Below are positions 1 to 8,919 of a stretch of DNA of 64,000 nucleotides, piece by piece. Below the pieces are notes generated by a model. The model was not told the DNA's origin and did not search any database. It saw nothing but the letters and a program-made list of their open reading frames with translations. Source of the DNA: Actinomycetota bacterium (lineage in GTDB: Bacteria; Actinomycetota; Coriobacteriia; Anaerosomatales; UBA912); NCBI GenBank assembly GCA_018334075.1, contig JAGXSC010000044.1, positions 131,591 to 195,590 of the forward strand. The letters run 5' to 3'. The position numbers and the translations under genes were made by a program. How positions within the stretch are numbered: position 1 is the first letter of the stretch; the number at the start of each line of letters is the position of its first letter.

Positions 1-58
1 TAGGAGCGTCAAGCACCTCTAACGCATGCAAGCGCAAGCCAGACCCTGCTTGTGACAC
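1..58 (-). CDS. recG: Start of a probable ATP-dependent DNA helicase RecG (partial)
   Basis: Only the first 19 codons are inside the window; the gene continues beyond base 1. A GTG start at 56-58 follows an AGGAG ribosome site with a 6-nt spacer. The visible N-terminus ends LHALEVLDAP, which resembles the N-terminal wedge-domain lead-in of RecG. RecG follows the DAK2/DegV genes in many Gram-positive genomes, and that context is the main support. RecG reverses stalled replication forks and Holliday junctions. With so little sequence the identification is tentative. Confidence 0.5.
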   Translation of the reverse strand, partial: MSQAGSGLRLHALEVLDAP

Positions 59-67
59 CGGATACTC

Positions 68-922
68 CTATGCAATAGGGTGATACGCACAGCCAATCGC
101 ATTCGGCCCGCCGTATGTGCCGATTACAGAGCCTACCCAACCGCCTACTTCGATCTCGCACTCAAAATCAGCCTCTTTGACCAGACTTTCAAATTCACCG
201 ATAAGATCGGGCGCGTCGGCTTGAAAGATTGTGACCTTCAAAGGACCCAGCGCCTTAGAGTCCGAAACAAGTTGTGTCACCATCTCGTGCATAGCCTTGC
301 GGGTGCCTTTGACCTTTTTGAAGGGCGCGACCACGCCCTCCGGAGTAAGCGTGAGGATTGGCTTGATATTGAGAAGTGATGCGGCGAGTCCTTGAGCTTT
401 GCCGGCACGACCACCCTTGACCAGGTACTCGAGTGTATCCAGGACAAAGAACATACGGGTCTGAGAGACGACCTTTAGCGTTCTAGCCTCGACCTCCTCA
501 CCGCTTACTCCTGAGTTCCTCGCCTCGACCGCACTCTTGACCGCAAGCCCGGTAGCCTGGCTGACCGCTTTTGTATCGACGATCCGAACCGGCACCGAGG
601 CATCATCGGCGGCCATACGCGCGGATTCACAAGTCCCGGATATAGCCTGACTAAGATGGATGGACACGATTTCCTCGCAGCCCTGCCGAGCCAGCTCGGC
701 ATAGACCTCGCTGAACTCCAGGGGTGACGGTTGAGATGTCTTGGGGAGCGTCTTTGTGGTCACGAGCTTGTCGTAGAACTGCTTGGGCGAGAGATCTAGC
801 CAGTCCCTAAAGGTTTCTTCGCCAAAGAGGACCTTGAGCGGAACCATCTTGATGTCATTCGCATCACACCACACTGGCCCTAAATCACATGTGCTGTCGC
901 ACACCAATCCAACTTTCCCCAT
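68..922 (-). CDS. fakB: DegV family fatty-acid-binding protein (FakB-like)
   Basis: DegV/FakB proteins bind a fatty acid and present its carboxyl group to the kinase FakA for acyl-phosphate formation. The family pattern is clear: LVCDSTCDL at the N-terminus, SQAISGT near residue 100 (fatty-acid carboxylate-binding region) and LEYLVKGGRAGKAQ near residue 170. It is about 284 aa, normal for the family. The ATG at 922 is chosen because GGAGG lies 5 nt upstream; the frame is open to 943. It directly follows the DAK2 kinase gene, so the two form a FakA-FakB pair that would recycle exogenous or released fatty acids into phospholipid. The specific fatty acid bound cannot be told. Confidence 0.88.
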   Translation of the reverse strand: MGKVGLVCDSTCDLGPVWCDANDIKMVPLKVLFGEETFRDWLDLSPKQFYDKLVTTKTLPKTSQPSPLEFSEVYAELARQGCEEIVSIHLSQAISGTCESARMAADDASVPVRIVDTKAVSQATGLAVKSAVEARNSGVSGEEVEARTLKVVSQTRMFFVLDTLEYLVKGGRAGKAQGLAASLLNIKPILTLTPEGVVAPFKKVKGTRKAMHEMVTQLVSDSKALGPLKVTIFQADAPDLIGEFESLVKEADFECEIEVGGWVGSVIGTYGGPNAIGCAYHPIA

Positions 923-942
923 CGTAGCCTCCATTCGTCCCA

Positions 943-2577
943 CTATTCTGCTGAGATAATTATCGGGTAAAGAGGCTGTTCGCCACGGTAGGTTTCGACT
1001 TCAACCTTGGGATATGTCTCTTGAATGCGAATTCTCAATTCCTCCATCTGCTCATCCGAAAACTCCTCGCCTGCAAAGAGCGTAAGAGTCTGTAAATCTC
1101 CGATCATTACAGCCACGAGCTGCTCGGCGACGTCGAACACATCCGCGCCAACCACCGCAATCTGGTCATCGGCGATGCCAATGATATCGCCCTTCTTGAT
1201 GACATGGCCGTTGGCCTTGGAATCTTTTATCGCAGTAGTTATCTCCCCGGTTCTGACACCCTCGATCGCTTCAGCCATATTAGCGACGTTCTCTTCAAGT
1301 GACAGGCCAGGGTCCATCTCGAGTATGGCCGTAAGTGCTTGAGGAATCGAGCGAGTCGGAACCACAGAGATTGGGAATTCGGCGTGTTCGGCTGCCTGCC
1401 GAGCAGACATTATGACATTCTTGTTGTTAGGCAGGATTATGACCGAGTCCGCGCTTATCCGGGAAGCGGCCTTGAGCAGCTCGGCCGTTGAAGGATTCAT
1501 CGTCTGACCCCCGCTGACGACCTGATCTACGCCGAGGCTTTTGAATATTGCCGAGATACCATCACCGGACGCCACGGTTACAATGCCAATCGGCTTGTGA
1601 GGTTCACTTTTTGCCGCAGCAGCAATACCTTCTGAGCGCTGCGCGCTTTGCCGGCGCATATTGTTGACGTGGACATCGGATATCTCGCCGATCGTCGTCA
1701 TATACGACAAGATAGCCCCGGGGGAATCGGTATGGACATGAATCTTGTACTGCCCCTGATCCCCAATGACCAGCTCAGAGCCACCATGCTCCTGAACGAA
1801 ATCTGAAACGGCGTCCTTGTCGATATCTTCGCCATAGAGAAGAAACTCTGTGCAGTACAGATATTCGCTGTCGTCCCAGTCGTCCACTACCTCTATTAAG
1901 AGGCCGGAGGCACCCGCTATCGAAACATCGGGAACGATAACCTCCTTGCCCTCATAGGCGGCAAGTAGTCCCTCGCCGAGGATGGCCAGGCCATATCCGC
2001 CGGCATCCACAACATTGTTCTCTTTCAGTACCGGGAGCAGTTCGGGTGTTCGTTTCACCGATTCGAACGATTCTTGAACGGATGCCTCCAGCAGTTCATC
2101 GAGAGAGGCGCCGAGGCCATGAACTTCCTTCGCTTTCTTTGCCGTGTCGCGCAGAACCGTCAGTATAGTGCCCTCAACTGGCTTCCTGACTGCCTGAAAC
2201 GAAACTTCGACCGAGCGTTGCAGCGCCGAGGCAACCACGCCGCTGTCAATGAGCGTCTCGGCAGCAAAGGACTCACACAAACCTCGTATGATCTGACTCA
2301 GAATCACGCCTGAGTTGCCTCGCGCGCCCATTAGTGACCCATGAGTGATCGCTTTGCATACCGCTGGAATGTCAGCGTCGTCAGGAAGAGCGGTAAGCGC
2401 CGAAATTACCGCCTCCATCGTTAGAGACATATTGGTCCCGGTGTCGCCATCGGGAACGGGAAATACGTTTAGTCGGTTGACCTCCTCGACGCGATCGGAG
2501 AGTGCCGCCGCAGCTGCTCTGACGAGGACGCTTGCAATAGATTTCGGGGATGGGTCTGCTACGTTGGCCTCGATCAT
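943..2577 (-). CDS. fakA: DAK2 domain fatty acid kinase (FakA/YloV)
   Basis: This 544-aa protein matches the YloV/FakA family, the ATP-dependent kinase that phosphorylates FakB-bound fatty acids. The N-terminal DAK2 (DhaL-like) nucleotide-binding domain carries NVFPVPDGDTGTNM near residue 40, the Asp/Thr set that holds Mg-ATP, and a GARGNSGVILSQ stretch near 85. The C-terminal half is the FakB-interacting region seen in full-length members. Its start overlaps the stop of the upstream Asp23-like gene by 4 nt (ATGA), and fakB follows immediately, so the three genes are probably co-transcribed. Length and domain order are typical. Confidence 0.9.
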   Translation of the reverse strand: MIEANVADPSPKSIASVLVRAAAAALSDRVEEVNRLNVFPVPDGDTGTNMSLTMEAVISALTALPDDADIPAVCKAITHGSLMGARGNSGVILSQIIRGLCESFAAETLIDSGVVASALQRSVEVSFQAVRKPVEGTILTVLRDTAKKAKEVHGLGASLDELLEASVQESFESVKRTPELLPVLKENNVVDAGGYGLAILGEGLLAAYEGKEVIVPDVSIAGASGLLIEVVDDWDDSEYLYCTEFLLYGEDIDKDAVSDFVQEHGGSELVIGDQGQYKIHVHTDSPGAILSYMTTIGEISDVHVNNMRRQSAQRSEGIAAAAKSEPHKPIGIVTVASGDGISAIFKSLGVDQVVSGGQTMNPSTAELLKAASRISADSVIILPNNKNVIMSARQAAEHAEFPISVVPTRSIPQALTAILEMDPGLSLEENVANMAEAIEGVRTGEITTAIKDSKANGHVIKKGDIIGIADDQIAVVGADVFDVAEQLVAVMIGDLQTLTLFAGEEFSDEQMEELRIRIQETYPKVEVETYRGEQPLYPIIISAE

Positions 2578-2921
2578 TTGCGAACCTTTATGCCTTGTAC
2601 GTGAACTTCCACAGACTCAACAGAGACATCACCGATCGAAGTTAGAACATAACGAACCCTGTCAGCGAGATTGCGTGAGACCTCGGCCAGCTTGGTGCCA
2701 TGCTCGATGATGACGTGCAGGTGAACGATCGCACCCTCAGTTCCTGTCGAGATACGAACGCCTTTTCTGAGTTTATCTCTCGAAAGCACCTGCGCTACAT
2801 CGTCGCGAACGGATGGATTAGCCATACCGACAACCCCATAGCACTCAAGTGCTGCATAGCCCGCAATATCTGCGAGCACCTCGTTAGCGATGCTTATTTG
2901 ACCGTCAATAGTCTGGTCCAT
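2574..2921 (-). CDS. Asp23/Gls24 family envelope stress protein
   Basis: A small 115-aa Asp23/Gls24-family protein (DUF322). Visible family features are ISIANEVLADIAGYAALECYGVVGM at the N-terminus (read as ANEVLADIAGYAA then GVVGM) and VHLHVIIEHGTKLAEVSRNLADRV in the middle (VIIEHGTKLAEV then a helix). Members are cytoplasmic or membrane-associated and linked to cell-envelope homeostasis; their biochemical role is unclear. An AGGAGGT ribosome site precedes the ATG. It lies just upstream of fakA, a widely conserved arrangement in Gram-positives, and is the first gene of the minus-strand operon diverging from rpmB. Confidence 0.85.
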   Translation of the reverse strand: MDQTIDGQISIANEVLADIAGYAALECYGVVGMANPSVRDDVAQVLSRDKLRKGVRISTGTEGAIVHLHVIIEHGTKLAEVSRNLADRVRYVLTSIGDVSVESVEVHVQGIKVRK

Positions 2922-2969
2922 CAGAAAATACCTACCTCCTCGGCGATATCTGGCTCAGATGTCCAGTGA

Positions 2970-2975
2970 AGTATA
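2970..2975 (-). promoter_or_regulatory. Possible -10 element for the Asp23-fakA-fakB operon
   Basis: On the minus strand a TATACT hexamer, a good sigma-70-type -10, lies about 50 nt upstream of the Asp23-like start in the intergenic region shared with divergent rpmB. No convincing -35 is seen at 16-18 nt. The call rests on sequence resemblance and position only. Confidence 0.3.
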
Positions 2976-3101
2976 ATCGAAAGCCGTATTCTTGCGGATG
3001 CACTTCTTGTTATGTTATCGTCTTCAGGCTTTGCGCCGAGTGGCGACGACAACTTGTAGCTCAAGTAAACCTTGACTTGATTTCGATGAATGGAGCCTGG
3101 T

Positions 3102-3290
3102 GTGTCTAGGGTATGTTGCATATGCGGTAAGCATCCAAGTGCGGGCAGAAATGTCAGCCATTCACATCGTGTGACCAATCGTATGTTTACTCCAAACATT
3201 CAAAAGATCACCGCGATAGTGGAGGGCAGCACTAAAAAGGTCAATGTATGCACCAAGTGCATGAAAGCCGGCAAGATTCAGCGCGGCTAA
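3102..3290 (+). CDS. rpmB: 50S ribosomal protein L28
   Basis: L28 is a small large-subunit protein. The sequence shows CCICGKHPSAGRNVSHSH followed by FTPNIQKI and a C-terminal NVCTKCMKAGKI, so this is the Cys-containing (C+) form with two CxxC pairs able to hold zinc. I place the start at the GTG at 3102 because GGAG lies 6 nt upstream; an in-frame ATG at 3090 would add four residues and has no ribosome site. The resulting 62 aa is normal for L28. It is transcribed divergently from the Asp23-fakA-fakB operon, a common arrangement. Confidence 0.93.
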   Translation: MSRVCCICGKHPSAGRNVSHSHRVTNRMFTPNIQKITAIVEGSTKKVNVCTKCMKAGKIQRG

Positions 3291-3337
3291 ACCGGGTGTA
3301 GTCAGGGCTAAGCCATCTCCGCGGCGTCTGGCGCCAA

Positions 3338-4843
3338 TCAGCAGGAAGCGTGACCTGTATCTATCATCGGGCAAAACAGCTCAACGATAGCTGGGTCAAA
3401 CTGCGTGCCGGCGCACCTCTTGAGTTCTTGGATGACCTCTGTAGACGTCATGGCCCGGCGATATGGTCGATGAGCGGTCATGGCCGCAAAAGCGTCTGTG
3501 ACGGCCAGAATCCTGGCTCCAAGCGGAATCTCAGTTCCGGCCAATCTCGCCACATAACCACTGCCATCAAACCGCTCATGATGATGAAGGACGATCGGTA
3601 TGGCTGCCTGCATCACATTGGCCTTCTCAAGGATCTCAGCGGCGAGCAGAGGATGCATCATCAATAATCCTCGTTCGTATGTGGTCAACGGCCCACCGGA
3701 GCCACCTGCGAGCGCCGAAAAATCGATACCCATGTCGTACAGCACGGACGCCACTTCCAGCGCCTCCAGGTCTTCAGGTGCCATGCCAAGCTCGATTCCG
3801 AGTCGCGATGACCACTCGACTACCCGGCTCTTCCCGCCCGCAGCATGCGGATAGTTCAACTCCAAAGCCAAAGCTAATGCTTTCAGTGTGGTTAAATGTG
3901 TTTGCCGAGAGCGCCTTGATCCATCTGCCACTCGCAAGGCGGTGGCAAGATGCGTCAGAAACATATTCAGATGTTCCCGCTGATGGCTCAAAAAGCCTTC
4001 CTGGCTTTTTCTGCCTATATTGATCACGCCGATAAGACCAGAGTCATCCATAATTGGCGAGGAAAGGGCGATAAGGACCCCGTGTCGCCCGCCGTTGGCA
4101 CGTCCGGTCTTGGCGACGTCTTCGATGACCAAAGGTTTTCCTGTAGCAGCGACCCAACCGGATACGCCCTCACCAACCGCTACAGTCGTTCGGCTGCTCA
4201 ACTCCTGTGGTAGGCCGCGAGAAATAGCAATTCGCAGCACCTGTCTGTCTCCATCGAGCAACATGATGCTACCGGTATGACCCTTGAGGAGAGCCATCGC
4301 GTGATTGAGTGCGACACGCAATATCGACTCGGAATCAACTGCAGTGGCCAGCTCCTGAATTCCCAGGGATAAGGCACGTACAGAGTCCTCCCGCGCTTGA
4401 GTGCAATGAAAAGCAAGGGCGCCGAGGAGAACCATCCTGTGATGCTCGACTGCTTGCTCAAATCGCTCTATCTCCGGCAGGGTATCCGATTCTATGCCAA
4501 GGGTCACTACGCCTCGAACCGTGCCAGAGCCAAGTGGCATAGCATACTGCCAAAGCCCCGATGACTCCCCGTGCGTGCTTGTTTCGGGTGCTGCGCGCAG
4601 TATCGACATACCGCTTTCCAGCGCTTCAAGAACGATGTCTCCGTCGGAAAGCTGCTGCGCAACAACCCCGCCCTTTTCATCGCACGATGCGATGATATGA
4701 ACTCGACCGCGATCTGAATCCAATATCCAAAGATTGGCGCTTACAGCTGAAATGTAGGATCTGGAGAAATCAAAAAAAGCGCAGATTACAGCGGAACTAT
4801 CCACTGGATCGAAAAGAGCAGGCTGGGTGCGACTAGCTTTCAT
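3338..4843 (-). CDS. GAF and HD-GYP-like domain protein with degenerate metal site
   Basis: About 501 aa from the chosen ATG (purine-rich GGGTGGGG upstream); the frame stays open to an ATG at 5041, which would add 66 residues without recognisable domain character. One or two GAF-like sensor domains occupy roughly residues 20-320. The C-terminus is an HD-GYP fold: HHHERFDGSGY, ARILAVTDAFAAMTAHRPYR and GTQFDP are all family landmarks of cyclic-di-GMP phosphodiesterases. The usual GHS and HD(I/M)GK metal ligands are replaced by GKS and YDMGID, and GYP reads GYV. It may therefore bind a ligand rather than hydrolyse it. It lies downstream of thiN in the same direction. Confidence 0.8.
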   Translation of the reverse strand: MKASRTQPALFDPVDSSAVICAFFDFSRSYISAVSANLWILDSDRGRVHIIASCDEKGGVVAQQLSDGDIVLEALESGMSILRAAPETSTHGESSGLWQYAMPLGSGTVRGVVTLGIESDTLPEIERFEQAVEHHRMVLLGALAFHCTQAREDSVRALSLGIQELATAVDSESILRVALNHAMALLKGHTGSIMLLDGDRQVLRIAISRGLPQELSSRTTVAVGEGVSGWVAATGKPLVIEDVAKTGRANGGRHGVLIALSSPIMDDSGLIGVINIGRKSQEGFLSHQREHLNMFLTHLATALRVADGSRRSRQTHLTTLKALALALELNYPHAAGGKSRVVEWSSRLGIELGMAPEDLEALEVASVLYDMGIDFSALAGGSGGPLTTYERGLLMMHPLLAAEILEKANVMQAAIPIVLHHHERFDGSGYVARLAGTEIPLGARILAVTDAFAAMTAHRPYRRAMTSTEVIQELKRCAGTQFDPAIVELFCPMIDTGHASC

Positions 4844-5044
4844 CGATTCCCCACCCTTGGCGTCAAGAGATGGTGCACTGTACAGGCGTAGTCTAGCGCG
4901 AGCGCTTTCTGTTAATAGCTCACTAGCTCCAGTTTCGACAGGCGCTATGGGCATACTGCGGCAGCCAGGCGTGACTACTACCCCCTCTCGCACAGACCCA
5001 AGTCCTCCTTCAAGATCAAGCGCCAAGCACAGATCAAGCATACC

Positions 5045-5698
5045 TCAAATGTCGGTCAAAGACATTAGCGTCACCAGAATCACACCCGAGTGCACCGTGA
5101 TCCTCGAATCAAATCTCTCCACAACATTACTTATAGCAAACGATGATAGCGGGTCGATCACGCCTCTGGAAAGCGGATAGCGAAAGCCATCCAGGGAAAC
5201 TGTGGCCTCCCCAATCGCGGTAACAATCGATACAGTTTGACCGATCATTGAAAGAGAAAGAGTGCTCAAGCCAGAAGGCGCTAAAATCCATCCATGAAAG
5301 CCAGGCTCAGATATCCTCGGACTCAGGTGGGCATGCCTGAAAAGCGATCCAACGCATGCCAGTGAATGATCCAGCCGTCCAGAAAATGCAGCCGTCACGT
5401 TAACGCGCGGGGAGCCCATATCCGCTGCGTACTTCAGTGCTGCATCCAGGTCGCTAAAGTCCTTATCTGTCGAAAGGCGCACTATCTTTGCTCTGGAGGC
5501 TTCCGCCCACTCAATCCCATCCAGGGTAGCGGAGTCGAAATCGCCTATTACGACATCCGGAACTCGCCCAAGAGCCTTGCACAGGTCGACTCCGCCATCA
5601 ACGGCGATCAGACACTTTGCCTCGGCTATGACGCTTTTGTATGCGGAGGCGGTAACATAAGGGGCCGCTGCAACCAAAGTGCACTCCTGGCCCATCAT
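5045..5698 (-). CDS. thiN: Thiamine pyrophosphokinase
   Basis: Transfers pyrophosphate from ATP to thiamine, giving the cofactor thiamine pyrophosphate in the cytoplasm. At 217 aa it has the expected family motifs: LIAVDGGVD near residue 31, DVVIGDFDSA near 50, STDKDFSDLDAAL near 75 and AFSGRLDHSLA near 104, which together form the ATP and thiamine sites. The start overlaps the stop of thiT by 4 nt, so thiamine uptake and activation are translationally coupled. A TPP riboswitch might be expected upstream of the operon but none was recognised. Confidence 0.92.
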   Translation of the reverse strand: MMGQECTLVAAAPYVTASAYKSVIAEAKCLIAVDGGVDLCKALGRVPDVVIGDFDSATLDGIEWAEASRAKIVRLSTDKDFSDLDAALKYAADMGSPRVNVTAAFSGRLDHSLACVGSLFRHAHLSPRISEPGFHGWILAPSGLSTLSLSMIGQTVSIVTAIGEATVSLDGFRYPLSRGVIDPLSSFAISNVVERFDSRITVHSGVILVTLMSLTDI

Positions 5699-6288
5699 CT
5701 CGAGCTCCGACTATCAGATTGAGGAAAACCATGCCTGGCAAGGGCGGGCAACACAACCGCCGCCGCTGCGAAAACACCCAAGGCAGATACTGGGACAAAG
5801 AGATTGTAAAGCAGCGTATAAACGATCACCGGCTGTCCCTCGGGCGCGTACTCTGCAAAAAAGATATATCCAGAAGCAGCGTGGAATACGTAGCGCGCAA
5901 ACGTTGCAACGATCACGGCAGGCAGAACTGCGGACCAAATCGCATCTTTGGCGCGGTTGGCCAATACGCCACGCTGCCACTTGGCATGGAATATCCCAGC
6001 AAGACCAAGGGCGCCAAATGCGAGAGGATAGTCGAGCAGCACCTGAGCGGGATGGACGATCATCGGCTCGATCATGAGCTCAATCAATCCGTATCCCGCT
6101 CCTGCAATCATTCCGGCCAGAACACCGCGCCGCAAAGCAATGACTATCAATGGCAACATCACAAGCGAAACGGTGCCACCATAAGGCATCTGAAAAATTC
6201 TGACCGCGTTCAAAACCGCTGCCAACGCTATGCACAGCGCGATTTCAACGAAAATCTGTGTAGGGAATTGCCTTATCGGCATATTCAT
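5695..6288 (-). CDS. thiT: Thiamine transporter S component ThiT (ECF type)
   Basis: A 197-aa integral membrane protein with about six hydrophobic segments, matching the ThiT/YuaJ family. ThiT is the substrate-binding S component that captures thiamine and works with a shared ECF energising module (EcfA, EcfA', EcfT), which is not in this window. Typical features are the N-terminal helix IALCIALAAVLN followed by PYGGTVSLVMLPL and the segment YGLIELMIEP. It overlaps thiN, which converts imported thiamine to the cofactor, and lies 1-2 nt downstream of the SbtA-family gene. Confidence 0.88.
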   Translation of the reverse strand: MNMPIRQFPTQIFVEIALCIALAAVLNAVRIFQMPYGGTVSLVMLPLIVIALRRGVLAGMIAGAGYGLIELMIEPMIVHPAQVLLDYPLAFGALGLAGIFHAKWQRGVLANRAKDAIWSAVLPAVIVATFARYVFHAASGYIFFAEYAPEGQPVIVYTLLYNLFVPVSALGVFAAAAVVLPALARHGFPQSDSRSSR

Positions 6289-6289
6289 A

Positions 6290-7294
6290 CTATATCCCGA
6301 AGACTACCTTTCCCAAATACATGAACAAGGGGATGCCGATACCAATCGCAACCGGGGTTCCTACACCCGTCGAGCTTCCAATATATGCCGAAGGGTTAGC
6401 CGAGGGGATACCGCTTCTAAGTGTTGGAGGGCCAGATACATCGGAGTTGGAAGAAGCAAGAATCGCGAGCATGATAACCCCGCCCGGCGAGAACCCGACC
6501 AGCAAGTGTGCGATATATCCAAGGCCGAATCCCGCCAAGCCGTGCACTAATGGAGCTACGGCAGCATAAAGAGCATACCAGTGAGCGACCTTAAAAAGAT
6601 CTCTCAAACTACTATAGGCATCCATGCCCAGTGTCAGCATCAAGACAGACAGAAAGCCGATGAAGAGCTGATCGTAAAAACCCTCGAAAACCGCACTTGG
6701 CTGCGCCAATAGACCCACAAGTATTCCCGCAAAAAGAGTTGTTACCGCCATTCCCTGAAACGTCTCTTTGGTAATTGCGAGGATGCTCACGCCTTGGGCC
6801 GTCCCGGATTTTTTCTTCAGATGAAGGTTAGCAAGAACGATCGCGGTGACCAGCGCTGGAGTATCCATGAATGGATATAGCGCCGCAACCCAGCCTTCGA
6901 ACGCTATTCCGGCATCCTCCAAAGCAAGTGTTCCTGCGATGAAGGTTCCGGAGGAGACTGCACCAAACAAGCCGGTAGTGGCTATCGCGTCTACAGGCTT
7001 GACTCCCGGAAGGCGCGTCAGTATCGCCGAACCTACCAGCACCACTACAATTCCTATTACCACACAGATCAGGGCAGGGAGCAAGATTGCCGAGATATCG
7101 GCATTACGCATCTCCATACCAGCGTTCAAGCCGATTCGCATTAGCAGAACAAAGACGGTAAATTGATATACCGCGTCAGGAATACGTAGCTCGCTTTTGA
7201 CAGCGGCGACAAGCATTCCAAGTATAAGGAAAGCAAGAGTGGGCGTCTGCAGCATCTCAAAAAACTTTGACAAAAAGCCTAACAATACCTCCAT
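6290..7294 (-). CDS. SbtA-family sodium-dependent bicarbonate permease
   Basis: This protein of about 334 aa, with roughly ten membrane segments, belongs to the SbtA family (PF05982/DUF897). In cyanobacteria SbtA is a Na+/HCO3- symporter. Landmarks are PTLAFLILGMLVAA at the N-terminus, MRIGLNAGMEMRN, the re-entrant-type GLFGAVSSGTFIAG near residue 120 and GLGYIAHLLVGFSPGGVIMLAILASSNSD near the C-terminus (GFSPGGVIMLAILASS). The ATG at 7294 is chosen for the GAGGGAGAGGG ribosome site; upstream in-frame codons to 7339 lack one. It is first in an apparent operon with thiT and thiN. Bicarbonate as substrate is inferred from the family; no SbtB-type PII protein is adjacent. Confidence 0.8.
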   Translation of the reverse strand: MEVLLGFLSKFFEMLQTPTLAFLILGMLVAAVKSELRIPDAVYQFTVFVLLMRIGLNAGMEMRNADISAILLPALICVVIGIVVVLVGSAILTRLPGVKPVDAIATTGLFGAVSSGTFIAGTLALEDAGIAFEGWVAALYPFMDTPALVTAIVLANLHLKKKSGTAQGVSILAITKETFQGMAVTTLFAGILVGLLAQPSAVFEGFYDQLFIGFLSVLMLTLGMDAYSSLRDLFKVAHWYALYAAVAPLVHGLAGFGLGYIAHLLVGFSPGGVIMLAILASSNSDVSGPPTLRSGIPSANPSAYIGSSTGVGTPVAIGIGIPLFMYLGKVVFGI

Positions 7295-7627
7295 AGATCC
7301 CTCTCCCTCTGCAAATAGCGATAGCCATACGATAGGCAACCACGCACATTGGACATTATACGACTTTTCGCAGTGTGCCCTAAAGTAATCGCGCTAACCA
7401 CCAAACCCGCGAGCAACTCGCTTAAGCGGTAGAAACCGGTCGGTGAACGGTATCTGCCAAGATTGGCATCCCTCGGATTTACCGCAGACCGCCACTAGAG
7501 CGCCTTTGCCCGAAGAATGCGCCCTTATGCGACAGATTTATCGCCTGAATTGCGAAACACGCCTAACTTTATGCCAAGGCTAGTACGTATGGAGCCGTGG
7601 TTATTCGTCCTGGAAGGAAGTGGAGAA
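7295..7627. other. Divergent intergenic region between the SbtA-family gene and the OFA transporter
   Basis: 333 nt separate the two divergently oriented starts. No credible coding sequence, tRNA or TPP riboswitch pattern is seen. It must hold the promoters of both flanking units, but no strong sigma-70 hexamer pair was found. Confidence 0.5.
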
Positions 7628-8890
7628 ATGTCAAGTACGGTTGTAGCAACGAGTCCGCCCACATATATTGTATCCCGGTGGAGTATACCGATCGCCGGGT
7701 TGCTGCTGACCCTGATGGGCGGAATCGCGTATGCGTGGGGCGTTTTTATTGTGCCACTGGAGACGACATATGGCTGGACCAGGGCACAGGCGGCTATGCC
7801 GGTGTCGATTTATCTTGCAGTGTTTAGCGTGACAATGATATTCGGTGGCATGTTGCAAGATAAGTACGGCCCCAGGGTGGTCGCCGTTTCTGGAGGCGTA
7901 CTCTTCCTGATCGGATATCTGCTTGCAACACAAGTTGAGCGTTTCACCGACGTATGGTGGTTGGTTCTTACATACGGAGTTATCGGTGGACTTGGATGTG
8001 GTCTTGCATACTGTGTCGCGGTACCCACAATCCGGAAATGGTTCCCAGATCGAGTTGGGTTCGCAATCACTGTAGGACTGATCGGCTTTGGAATCGCCTC
8101 GGCAGTGTTTGCGCCCTGGATAACCCGTCTGATTGCTACAGTGGGAATCCCCAACACTTTTTTGGTGCTGGGTATTATCACCAGCTTGGTTACATTCTTT
8201 GCTGCTTGGCTGATAAGATTGCCCGCGCCAGGCTGGTCGCCACCAGGTTGGGACAGCTCTCCAGGGGCGAACGGCAACGGCTTGCTTGCGCCTCGAACAG
8301 AAGCCACCTTAGCTGAAGCAATGAAAACACCCAAGCTCTACCTTATATGGATAGGGTTCGTATTGATCATCTTCGGTGGGTTGATGGCCATGACCCACGT
8401 TGCCCCTTACGGAGTCTCAATCCTGGGACTCGAAAAAACAACGGCCGCTCTCGCAATGACCTTCTTTGGATTGGCAAATGGATTTGGCCGACCGGTTGCA
8501 GGCTATCTAGCCGAGAAGATCGGGCCCGTCAACGTGATGCTCGGCACATACCTGATCACCGCAGCCACTTACTTTGCCTTCAACACCTTTGCCACTAGCG
8601 CCCTTACCCTGTACATAAGCGCGTTTATATTGGGCTTCGGTTTCGCTGTAACCCTGGGATTGTTCCCGGTACTGACCACCGTGTCATTCGGAGTAAAGAA
8701 TCTAGGTGCCATCTATGGTGTGGTGTTCACGGCATTCGGTGTGTCTGCATTCTTTGGCCCACAGGTTGGAGCCAGGCTTTACGACGCAACCGGCACATAT
8801 GTGGTTCCATTTGCGGTGGCGGGAGTATTCACCCTTATAGGCTGGCTCTTGGCTCTGTTCGCTTACAAGCTGAAGTACAAGCTTCCCTAG
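7628..8890 (+). CDS. OFA family MFS transporter (oxalate/formate antiporter-like)
   Basis: 420 aa with about twelve hydrophobic segments. The OFA-type MFS pattern is visible: GGIAYAWGVFIVPLETTYGW in helix 1, GGMLQDKYGPR in the 2-3 loop, and GGLGCGLAYCVAVPTIRKWFPDR, which includes the family YCVAVPTIRKWFPDR segment. The ATG at 7628 is preceded by GGAAGGAAGTGGAG; the frame extends to 7517 but those residues are hydrophilic and lack a ribosome site. The family exchanges small carboxylates such as oxalate/formate in Oxalobacter, but many members have other, mostly unknown monocarboxylate substrates. The gene is monocistronic and ends at a strong hairpin. Confidence 0.83.
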   Translation: MSSTVVATSPPTYIVSRWSIPIAGLLLTLMGGIAYAWGVFIVPLETTYGWTRAQAAMPVSIYLAVFSVTMIFGGMLQDKYGPRVVAVSGGVLFLIGYLLATQVERFTDVWWLVLTYGVIGGLGCGLAYCVAVPTIRKWFPDRVGFAITVGLIGFGIASAVFAPWITRLIATVGIPNTFLVLGIITSLVTFFAAWLIRLPAPGWSPPGWDSSPGANGNGLLAPRTEATLAEAMKTPKLYLIWIGFVLIIFGGLMAMTHVAPYGVSILGLEKTTAALAMTFFGLANGFGRPVAGYLAEKIGPVNVMLGTYLITAATYFAFNTFATSALTLYISAFILGFGFAVTLGLFPVLTTVSFGVKNLGAIYGVVFTAFGVSAFFGPQVGARLYDATGTYVVPFAVAGVFTLIGWLLALFAYKLKYKLP

Positions 8891-8919
8891 GACTTTTGAC
8901 ACAACAAACCACGGTAACA

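Noticed and set aside
5045-7340. TPP riboswitch expected upstream of the thiamine genes
   Set aside because: No CTGAGA-type or conserved thi-box core sequence is seen upstream of the SbtA-family gene or within the operon gaps.
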